Origin: Sipunculus nudus | Taxonomy: Eukaryota; Annelida; Sipuncula; Golfingiida; Sipunculidae | DNA: 64,000 nt | Direction of reading: 5' to 3' | Assembly: GCA_026874595.1 (NCBI GenBank) | Contig: CM049320.1 | Coordinates: 18,240,988-18,304,987 of the forward strand | In this document: positions 50,738-61,084 of the stretch, in pieces | Numbering within the stretch: position 1 is the first letter of the stretch | Layout of the letters: each line of letters begins with the position of its first letter | The notes under the pieces: generated by a model | Databases searched by the model: none | The model's input: the letters and a program-made list of their open reading frames with translations, nothing else | Told to the model about the DNA's origin: nothing | Program-made: the position numbers and the translations under genes

Positions 50738-50981
50738 TCATATAACACATGCAGTCATGGTTCTGTCATAAGTTAGTGCGCCTTTCAAGGGTTCCTCAAT
50801 GTTGTCCGCATAGGCCTTGCAGGTTGGGTACCCAGTGCCTGGTTGATGCCATAATTTCATGTTTCTGTCATAAAGTCTGAAACCGAAATGGAATTCTGAA
50901 GATGGACACAGTACCTGTACTGGACACATTGAGCCAGTATTAAAAGACTTTTCTGTTGTGGGCTTTGACTCCTGCATTTTA
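50738..50981 (-). CDS. Possible coding or terminal exon, unrecognised
   Basis: On the minus strand a frame of 79 codons from ATG (50977) to TGA (50738) has a higher GC content than its surroundings and protein-like composition: KLWHQPGTGYPTC, AYADNIEEPLKGAL, with YDRNM and YDRTM. A plausible acceptor (aaattgcag) lies 4 nt before the ATG, and AATAAA (minus strand, 50623-50628) follows 110 nt after the stop. Entry would be phase 2, so it cannot be spliced directly to the phase-1 EMI exon in this frame. It could be the last exon of an unseen minus-strand gene, a pseudogene piece or chance. Confidence 0.22.
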
Positions 50982-52286
50982 CTGCAATTTAAATATAACT
51001 GAACAATATTTATATAGAATAGTTGTTGTAAATCTCACATCTGCAATATATGAAAATAATTTCCAACAATTCGTTCAATTAATTAACTTCTAAATGCATA
51101 TTTATGAAGGTACAGCTTGGGGTTTGTGTGTCAGTGATTGACAAGATACAGAATATTTTGCAATCTTTAATTAATGCAAGTTATAGTAAACTCAGATAAA
51201 AAAATTTACCATACCTTAATGGCTCATTAAATTTCATGTCTGATCACTGTTGTGTGCAGGTGGTCTACAATAATTAGTAGGTTGGGAGTTGTGCCCGTAA
51301 TATTGTGAGCTATAGCTACCTTCATTATAAATGTCCATCTACCATAGCTGCATGTATTGAACCTGAGAATTCTTAGTTATCCTTTGTAACATATTACTTG
51401 GGTTCACCCTGCCTTTAACCCCAGAAGCAGGCATTTAACCCCTTAAGTACCCCTCGTGTCTCATAAAATATATGTTCTGATAACTTTAGTGGGGAGGTGG
51501 GTGCATGAGGCACAAGACATGATAGCTTATGTATGGCCATGGTAATCCTGTATAGTGTCACAAAACAAGTGCCACTGGTTAAACGTTCAAAGCAAGAGTA
51601 CAACCTATTCTGTGTTGGCGTGAATCTTATCACAAAGTTCTATTTGTAACCCTCTTTGTACTGAACATGTTGGTAAACTGTCAATCTAATACTTGGGTTT
51701 GTTGTCTGTAACCTTTTGGTTTAAGCCTGATAAATGAATGAAGCACTTTGTACAGGTGTCATTTGTTTACAAACATGCTTGTACGCTTCATCGTACATCT
51801 TCTAGAGAGGCAACAGAACTGTACAGCTGTTAAACAAAGTGTTCCTTGGACCTGTATTTGAATGGATCATTTGTCCCTGAGAAACAATTTGAACATTATC
51901 CTTTTGATGTGAATTGATTTGTAAAATAAAATTAGTAGCAGGCCAAATGAGCCAATATTTGAGACATAGAATTTTGAGACTAATAAGTCTTTAAAGAAAA
52001 ATGGTTTTGCACCAAGAGTCACATGTTTACACTCTATGTCATAAACAACAGGCTTAGAATATAACAAATGGCCTACTCTGAATTATATTTTTTTATAACA
52101 AATTAAACCTATGAGATTTAGTTATGTATAAATTTTCACGGAATTTCAGTCTCCTGTCCCTGCCTTTATTATCAGGTATCATGTCCCTGTATATCAGTAT
52201 ATAATAAATATATCAGTGAAGGATCAAAGCATAACTACATAATACCAAAACAAGCATAATGCCAAATGAAATGGCTGCTAAACAAA

Positions 52287-52398
52287 AGGAATCTATTAAG
52301 AATTTAATAATGTACAATCATGTAAAAATGTGCTATAACAGAAGGAATCCATTAAGAATTTAATAATGTACAATCATGTAAAAATGTGATAACATCTT
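52287..52398. repeat. 56-bp near-perfect tandem duplication
   Basis: Two adjacent copies starting AGGAATC.ATTAAGAATTTA and ending with ATCATGTAAAAATGTG, differing by very few bases. Confidence 0.85.
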
Positions 52399-55300
52399 AA
52401 CCAGTATTGCGGATATGGTTGCCAATCTGTCAGAAAGACAGATCAACAGACAAAGCCTAGAGGTAATCTCATTCAGGTAATCTCATTCAAGATGTTCTGG
52501 CCATCAAGAATAAAACTGTGCCCAATCTGAATGAAATAAGATAATATTTCACTAAATTATCATCTTGCAAACTAATGATAAGTGGGTCATGTTGAGAGGC
52601 AGTCAAAACCAATTTAAGTTGCTCCATAATAACAAACATTAAAGAAATCATGAAAGTTACTGCACGCTATTAAAACATGATGGAACAACAGACAGAAAGC
52701 ATGAATAATAGACAACTTTTCCAAGTTTTGTAACAAGAATAAATTCAACATTTAAGCTATTTTGTAATTCATAGCAATTATTTCTCAGATTTGAATGTTA
52801 AATTTTGTTAAATTTGTTGTATTCTGAAATCAACTTGTAAAGATCTATTGGTAATGATAATTATTATTTGATGATAATGTTGTTACATTAACTTACCTAT
52901 CATGAGTTAATAACAACCGTTTATATGAGATCATTTACTGATACCTTAAATAACTTGTGTTTAGCTTTATTGACATTTGATCACCACTATATAGTTACAA
53001 GTTCTTGGAATGATGCTTTACATAAATATATATAGAATTAATCTAGGTAAATTTAAGTATTTGGTATATTATTACAGTACAGTAATCATAGAATCTGACT
53101 GCAAACACACTGTCAGTTTGATTGACCAAAGCTAAATTCTATAGGATCTAGGGTAGGAAAATATTAATCATGGTAGAATAATGGGAACATAATTAATTTA
53201 TCTTTCAATGAGGGTTCTTCATTTTTTTTAACGGTTAATACATATTCTCTGTTTAAATTTAAATGTGTAAGTGATGTATTTTCATTTTGCCCTGATTTCA
53301 ACAACTTATAGGTGTCTGCTGTAACCTTAACTTGATGACTAAATACAGATAAATTATTTTACTATATATTTCACTCTCTAGCAGTGTACCTGATATCAGG
53401 TGAAAAAGCATCCAGTATATACCTTCTGCTGGAGAGAGTACGAAGTTCAAAGGTCTGAAGAATAATGTTTGACCATTACATTAGTAAGCCACATCTGTGT
53501 TTGATAAAACCTGTCTTCACAAGTCTAATTGGCAGCCAAAGAGCTATGTCGTTCAGCAACTTAACATTCTCTGGCACAGCAACTGTCCATATCATGAGGC
53601 TACAGCAAGTGCAGCCCTTGGATAACCTCCCACACCTGTGACCTGAGGCACATTTCCCATATGAAGACCTGAGCAAGTCACCTGGATCTAATTGGAGGTG
53701 CACAGTCCATCATCAGAAACATGAGCGGAGAGTGACAGCAGCCACACTAACTAAACCATTACGGACCCCCTGTCTGAGCAGATAGGGCAGTTAGGTGACT
53801 TGGCCGAGGTCATCCAAACCCGGTACCTTACAGCTATACTTACCCTTTATTAAGAGACATATCCATCAAAGTCACCAGCTCCAAACGGAAAAGTATAACT
53901 TTTGCATTTATCAGCATTTTCAGGTATACCCTTTCTAAACTTTATCTTGCTACAGTGTTATCACATATACAATTGAGTTACATTGCAACTTCACATTTTC
54001 AATAACACTTAATCAGTCTTAATGCCACTATTGGTCTCTATATATGTTAAGAATGGAGAGTAAAGAATAGATGACTGAGAAAGAGAAAGAAAAAGATGAA
54101 GCAAGCTAAAGAACGGTAAAGCTGCCACTGTGATAGGGTACTAGCTTGTCCAGGAATGGAAGAGACCTGAAAACAGCCTGGAAGAAAGGAAGACATCTGA
54201 AAGTCTGACCAATGTTATCAGGGAGAGAAGCTAGGTCAATCTGCAAGACATTTATCACCCAGACTTCTCTAAAGAGAAAGCATGATCTAATCTAATAAAT
54301 AAAATCAAGCATTTTATTTGTTAACAGCTGAAAGCTGAGACAGCCAAATTAGCCCAGATAAACCTGTATAATAAATGTACCACTTTCATAAGAAGGCTGG
54401 TGTATTACCTTGTAAACAGGTCAACATACTAGCCAAGAACAACTCAGAAAAGATGCTACTATCTATAGATAGTGTTGGACCATGGATCAAACGGACTGCA
54501 TTTAGTGTGTTCCTTAGATCTTCCTGAACAAGGTCTGCTGGGTGTGATCTCTTGTTAGATATGGATGGATCAGCGTTTCCTTAAAGACAACTACCGTCTA
54601 GACGGTATTCATGGCGAAATTGATGCAATCTGGTCAAGGGGTGCTAGTTCCATGTGAATCCCATTTCCAGCTTACATACAAACATGGGACATTCACCCAT
54701 GAAACATCTGTAAGGAAAACATTGGTTTAAGAAATTTAAATGAAAGAAAAAAAAAAAGATAATATAAGACAGCTACCAGAAACAGAGACAGAAGTGAATC
54801 TTGCCGTGTTAAACTCCAGGCAACTGGTGCAGGGTGTTATTTTAGCAATTTTTGTGATTTGATGTAAGAATGGCAAATGGACAAATATTGTGTTATTAAG
54901 TTAATAAAGGTTTCCTAAATTTGAGATAACATTGCTGTTTTCAGAGATATCAAATAATTTTATGTTTTAAAAGATTCAGATCTCCAGGTTGATTTTTTAA
55001 AATTTTTCCTTTTAAATCAAAGCACAGCACTTTTTTTTAAAATCCTTTATATCCAAAAGATTTTCAAAAGAATGGTTTTCCTTGGAAAAAGATCTGAATC
55101 ACCCTAATATTCCATTTTTATCAAATGAAAAAATTATTCCTGATTCCAGCCATATTTCATGAGGTTTTTTTTAGGAATGATGACAGAGGGACTATACCTG
55201 TTTCCATCCTTGTGTTTTGCACCTTAATTTTATGCTAGCTGCATTTTTACATCCTTTAGCATTAATTTTACAAGTTCTGACATATACAGCTAAATAAATC

Positions 55301-56204
55301 TGCCAATTCCTCAACCTATGCTTCTTGATGTGTCAATAAATTAGCAAGGTAACAAAATACTGTAGCTGCATCAAAAAGAAAAATTTGCTGACATCTACAG
55401 GTATGCACACAATGAAAACTCTTCTGGAGCAAGCATGGCCAGCCAAGCAAAAAATGCATGGGTTCGTGGAGTGTTTTGTGCATGCCCCCAATTAGCACGT
55501 TGGTAATTTTTTTATTATCCTCGACATTGTGGTCTGTGGATTCAAATGTCACAGAGTACACAAGAAGAAGAAATAACATGATATATTTTCCCTGTATTTG
55601 CAATACCTTTGATGATTTGCTGTTACACTTGGCTTTGAAGATGAACCCTTACTTATATTCTTTATACTTTGCTATTTCAAGTGCTATTTCCAATATAGGT
55701 ACCATGTCAAGGTTTAAAATTTAACACACCCACAAGCCTCAGGCCTGTATTATAGCTTAGTTTAATATTTTGTATACAAAGAGGCATATTAATTAGGTGT
55801 GTGAAAAACCATCCCTGATACAGCAGTCTAAATCTCCCACAATCCCATAACTTGAAGCCATGCAACTCAGGTAATACGTTCACCATAAATATAAGACCTG
55901 TTTTACACTGAAAACTAAAGTAATCACATGTCAGGAAGGGGCCCACAAAAGGCCCATATAGACTAGCTTCCAGCGTGGGCTGAGTGATGCTTGACAAAAT
56001 TTAATAAAGGACCTGATTATACATGAGGAAACTGACTCAAAACAGTATTAAAACTGACTGAAAATAGTATTAAAACAACTGAACAAATTAATTAAAAAAT
56101 TTGAAAGTCATGTATAAAGATACAAGACTTGAGCATCCCAAGCAACAGAGGCATAACTACATCTGATATATTAAACTGTATGCCTGATCAGTAAAAAAAA
56201 TCAG

Positions 56205-56706
56205 TAGGATGGTCCTATGACCTTGACCTTTGATTTTTTGATGGTTCTTCCTCTATTGTTTGATGATTCATAAATGAAAGATGAAAGGTTGGGGATAAAA
56301 ATTACGCTAAATTGCAGGTACATGCTTTTTCCTGAAGTGGGTTGTGTGACTTTGACCTTTTACACTGCAGCCTCAAGCTTTAAGTATTTTTCCCTATTGA
56401 GAGGTGAGCCTTATGTGAAAGATGGAAAGTTTCGCTTAAGTGTTTAGTTTTAAATGTGTCCACTAGCTCTTTAAAAAGTGGGTCTAGTGACCTTGACCTC
56501 TGACCTGGTCACCTCAAAATCAGAAGGGTTCTAGCATTAGTGGCGGGCCATATATAAGTCAAGTCTGAAATCCATATGTTGAACCAAATTTAAGTTATCA
56601 TCTGGAAAATATTTTGTGCAAATGGCTGGACGGATGGATAGACTAGACTGACAGGGTGATAACTATAGGGCACCCGATTTTTTTCAAGCAGGGCCCTAAT
56701 TAATGT
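56205..56706 (+). mobile_element. Modular element with TGACCTTGACC units
   Basis: Three tandem units begin with TGACYTTGACC at 56219, 56347 and 56488 (periods about 128 and 141). After them come a short GGACGGATGGATAGAC run and a right terminus, GATAACTATAGGGCACCCG then CAGGGCCCTAAT. Tandem cores, tetranucleotide run and fixed terminus are again the pearl-like plan, but a different family from elements 1-3. Confidence 0.6.
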
Positions 56707-57823
56707 GTCATTTTGGATTTTTTTTTATTTTTGTTACAGCATACTGAGTATTGTCTGGTCTGTTTGTTGCTTAGACTCCTGGTTCAAGTTAGAGTTACAA
56801 GTTCCTGCTGAAATAATGACACCTTAAACTTTACACTTAAATTTTGTTAAATAATTAATATTTGAACTGATTTGATCTTCTAATATCACTCAGTAAGGAG
56901 TAACTCAAATTTCACTTATGGAAAGATACACTCCATTTATGCCAGGTAAAAATCATTCAGGCAAACAAATTATGAGCGGCTAATAAGAATTAAATGACAG
57001 AAAGCAATGCAGTGTTCATTGTTAATTCTGAGCGTATAATAATACAGGATAATACACACCCACACCCTATTATTATTGGAAGACCATCCAATTATCAGTC
57101 ATATGAAGGAGTATTTGCACACAATAGGACAACATGTTTTTGATGGTACACCAAAGCTTTAACCATAACTCACATGGTTGTACAACATAAGGTACAATAG
57201 TATCACTAATTACACCTGTTATTATCCGGTGAAATACTTAATGTTACAAACCTGTAAGATATAATTCATGTATAATTAATCAGAGTGGCAGTAAAAAACA
57301 AAGTTTCATCAGCACAGAGATGTCTGGCTATATATTCCCTTTTCCGCATCAATAACTTTGCTAGCATTCTATGCTCATGTTTGGATCTTTCTTCCCAACA
57401 ACCGCATCTGCACCAAGTAAACTTTAAACTGAACCTCAGTGCAGTTCTTTCATTTCTTTTCATTGTCTTTGGTCTGTTCTATTTAACAAACATGAAGAAA
57501 AGAAAAGGAGCCAATAAGAGGGAAGGTTAACAAATACAGGAAAACCTTATTTTTTGTCAGTGAATCCGAAAGTGCACGCAAACAATGACTGAAAGACAGT
57601 CAATATTAAGGAGTCAAGCATCGCAGACAGTGCAAATTATCTCTAATTAGATTTGTGGATATATATTTCCTTCCCAGGGTTAAAGTGTCCTTTATATTAC
57701 TGAAATTGTGCTGTAACATGTCTAAATTAATTTATTCTTTCAATATCAGTTTTCATAAGTAAGGTCTAGTAAGTGCAAACCCCAATCTGACTCTATCTCA
57801 ACTGAAAATCTTATATAAATAAA

Positions 57824-58010
57824 TACAGTAAAACCCTGAAATTATGACAACCAATAGGACCTCAATAAAATGGTCACATTTTGAGATGGTCTTCTAGGGG
57901 AGGTCTTATAGTAAAAAGAGTAAAAAAGAATCGGGACCATGAATACATGGTCATTATTTTTGAATTGGTCACTAAGCAGAGGTGATAATAAGATGAGGTT
58001 TTACTGTGTA
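57824..58010 (+). mobile_element. MITE of the TACAGTAAAAC family, copy 2
   Basis: About 187 bp, TACAGTAAAACCC at left and GTTTTACTGTGTA at right. Interior phrases (GGTCACATTTTGAGATGGTC, GGTCACTAAGC) match the copy at 23377-23558 read in reverse. It lies about 230 bp downstream of the EMI exon donor. Confidence 0.6.
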
Positions 58011-58243
58011 TAAATATATGCTACTCAAGTATATTAACAAATAATATGAATTGCAGCTTATAAGATATAAGCAGGTCATATCAAAGCAAGGTTTTAATAA
58101 TCAAATATAACACAGATGTAACTGTGCACATGAAGCATCCATACTTTCTCTGCTGGTGAAGCTTAGTCTTTTGGAGAAAATTTGTTTTCTGGGCTACCTA
58201 TTATGAATTAGATTCATTTATAACGACATATATTTTTACTTAC

Positions 58244-58353
58244 GATACATGCATCCAGAATCTTGTTGTAACTGTTGCCAGCCATGACAGCATCTGTATT
58301 TTGTGATATATCTTCTATGTAAAGTCTGCTGATACGTCGTGTAGTAGTAGGTC
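58244..58353 (-). CDS. Internal exon: C-terminal half of an EMI domain
   Basis: On the minus strand a pyrimidine-rich acceptor (ttttctttgattttag) precedes 110 open nt, followed by a perfect gtaagt donor. The first base completes a codon (entry phase 2) and the exon exits in phase 1. The frame reads TYYYTTYQQTLHRR, then KYRCCHGWQQLQQDSGCMY. The run of T/Y/R residues followed by a CCxGW motif and a GC is the signature of the end of EMI domains, which usually have CCPGW; here the proline is histidine. The other two frames do not give a recognisable domain. Confidence 0.8.
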
Positions 58354-61084
58354 CTAAAATCAAAGAAAATACTCTGTCAATAATGTGCAAACCTCAGTGG
58401 GTAGAACATAACCACACATGTCAGTAAACAGAGTGATAACAGATCTGATTAATTCTTGAATTCTTGAATTGTTATAAAGATTGTATCTTCAGCCAGTATT
58501 ACCCGAAGAACCTCAAATGAATAATATTCTGTGAATTACTATAATAAGACTAGTATGAAAATTGACAATTATATACAAATCTTATGGAAAACCCTCAGTC
58601 TGCAATACTACATGTAATGAACTCCTATGATTAGATAGGAGAACAGGAGCTTGTTAAAATTCTTAATATTTCCAAAAGAATGAACTCTCTTTTGCCTGTT
58701 GGTTTTTTCTTTTCTTCTATAAAATAAAAATCTTTATGTAACTAATGTGATGGCTGATTTCTATATGATCATTCTTACTGTCATAATCTGAATAAATAAT
58801 TATCACTGCTTTACCAAAACAAGAAAACTAGAAGTATGTAATTTGTTCAGAATTCAAAATAATTTAAGAATTGTACAGTGACTAATATTTAATTATAAAT
58901 GTTTGAAAATTTAGTTTTAAGCATAAATTACTCAGTCACAAAGTGAACCAAGCATGATCCCCGACCCAATCAGCTGAGGACAGATGTCTCACCATGTCAA
59001 CTGCAAGAAAATTCTAGGCCATGGTTTTTGAGCTATTTTATTGAATGTAATAAGATAAAGTGAAGCTTCAAAATTCATAAGAAAGTCCAAAAATCATCCA
59101 AGCAACACACAAAACTGAATCAGGTGAGGGAACACAAATGATACATCTGTCATAGTATTAACCTAATTAAGCTATCTTTTCCCATGCATCTGTTTGCTGG
59201 GTTGTTTTTCTGTTAGCAGCATCCACAAAATCTCCTCATTAATGTTTAACAAAACTTTGTGAAGAGGATGGAGATGGGCAAGAGATACCCCAGTTAAACT
59301 TTGTTGCAGACCTGGATTAGCAGCTGGTCTAGTTGAATTGTTTTGTCTTAGCATAGCCATATTCACTCTAAAGGGTTCCATTCAATGGTGAGATTGGTAT
59401 CAGCATGCAAGCACACATACATAGGCATATTAATATAATTTGAGGATTTGCGTGTTGTTAAAAAAAGGCGCTATTTTAATATATACTATTAATATATTTC
59501 CCGTAATGCCCATTGCATGCACACAGATTGATTCTCGTCTGGAAACTCTCCTAAGAGTATTTGTGTGTCACATCCCCAAACCCTTTTTAAAACCTGTCTT
59601 CCCTCAATGCTGTCCTCAGAATACATTAATGTTGCATTCCTTCACCCTAATATAACCCTGACAGGTTTATATCTCTGACTTTCTGAAAAGTGCTCATTTC
59701 TGCTGCCATACTGCATACACTAAAATAAGTTCACAGGTCGAAATTATGGGTATACCATAACCGTAGTGACTTTAATTTCCTTTTTCTGGAGAACAACAGT
59801 AATTATCAAATACTTATCATCATTAACATAACTAAAACTAATAAATTCCCATCATTTACATCATCTTGAAGAGTTAACTCACTCTATTAATCTCACTAGC
59901 TTGAAGTTAATCCATTAACTGACTCAAGGACATGCTTTATGACACCATGAGAAAATTGCATCCTCCTGTTAAAACAATATTAACTGATTTCCGTTCCATT
60001 ACAAACAGTCCTAAGCCATCAAGCATACACAGGCAGCTTACATTCTGATTACCCAAGTAATAACTGCAACAAGTGCTCCAAAAAGCTTGTAACCAAACTT
60101 TGAAACAAAGTCTCTCAGCCAATTTTCCATTATTAAAGCATCTGTACTCAAATAAAAGTCCATTAGTTGGCTACCCCGGGGAAGTAGTCTGGAGCTGGAA
60201 TACCAGCTTAAGCACGGGGATTTTACAGTAAAACATGGCATTTTGCAGCTCTTTCATCATGCCAGACACTTGTGTGCCTAAATTAATGGCCTAAACACCC
60301 AACAGGGAATACTTTTACCGCATAACTGAAGATTAATGGAAAATATTAGCATACTCTTATTTTATGAAATGCGGAAGAGAATTGCTCATTATTCATCATC
60401 CAAGAATAAATCAATGGTTACAAATCCCTTTGGACTATCAGGTTAAAATACATATTTTTTTTTACCCATCACTGTAAGTAAAAGTAGGTGTGCACAACAG
60501 CAGCTACAACATATTCAATAGCCAAGGTTCATTCATACTTTTAAAACAACAACCATTCTATAAAAATATCCAAAGCATACCACCTACACATTTGTCACAA
60601 ATGCATGATAAATTTCCTCTTCTAACCCAATATTATGTCCAACTTTTAACAATTCCAGAGGAAACAAGTTAAAAATGGTGATGTTTTGTGGTCATTGGAA
60701 ATTTAGATATTCTGAACATATATTCAAGTCAATACTCTGTGTTCACAACAACTGTAAAGAGAGCCAACTTTACATTCCTCTCAATTTAATTCTGCACACT
60801 AAACATGATAAAACCAAAAATGAGGACATTTTGTGGATCACAGTGGGATTTTCAACTGATTATTGGCCTGCATGATAACATATAATAAACTGATCTTTTT
60901 CTGTAATTATATAATACTTGTTGAGTCCCCTTCATAGTATAAATGGACCAGACTTAATTGCCATCTGCTTTTAACATTTTATACACAATACAGTCCATTC
61001 CATTGGAAGAGTTTCATCAAGAATGACTGGAGTTGGCTATACATAGTCAGCTGCCATTATAGGGCTACATTAGACAACCAACAA
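58354..61084. other. Upstream intron of the EMI-EGF gene; no exon recognised
   Basis: The preceding exon, which must end with two bases of a split codon, was not found. Short frames at 59172-59381 and 59937-60241 (minus) and 60490-60875 (plus) show no EMI residues or splice context. Confidence 0.45.
59590..59715 (+). repeat. Interspersed repeat family R2, copy 2
   Basis: Diverged relative of 27765-27890, same strand, sharing 'ctgtcctcaga', 'gacaggtttatatctc' and 'catttctgctgcc' in order. Confidence 0.5.

Larger units (their letters stand above)
23702..58243 (-). other. Giant intron between EMI and EGF exons (34.5 kb)
   Basis: Starts with GTAAGT after the EMI exon and ends tttacag before the EGF exon. 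It is loaded with repeats listed separately. Stretches with nothing recognised include 23.7-26.3, 29.1-31.5, 33.5-35.5, 36.2-38.2, 38.5-41.1, 43.3-45.6, 47.1-48.0, 48.3-50.7, 51.0-52.2 and 52.4-56.2 kb; these show only short chance frames. Confidence 0.6.
23597..58353 (-). other. Partial gene for an EMI-EGF domain protein (two internal exons and a giant intron)
   Basis: The EMI exon (58244-58353) ends in phase 1 and the EGF exon (23597-23701) starts in phase 1. The join codes C|GA (Arg) and reads GCMYRQCMPGNCYNGGAC. This matches the known order in EGFL7/8 and MEGF/PEAR-type proteins, where an EMI domain ending CCxGW...GC runs straight into EGF repeats. Such proteins are secreted or cell-surface molecules used in matrix, vascular or engulfment roles; which applies here is unknown. 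The intron would be 34,542 bp. More exons must lie upstream (signal peptide and first half of EMI) and downstream (further EGF or other domains), but I could not find them in the window. Other exons in the giant intron are possible if they are 1/1 symmetrical. Confidence 0.72.

Noticed and set aside
53740-53830. Possible further tRNA-like SINE head (GGGTTTGGATGACC on minus strand)
   Set aside because: Only a weak B-box match; no A box at the right spacing and no tail.
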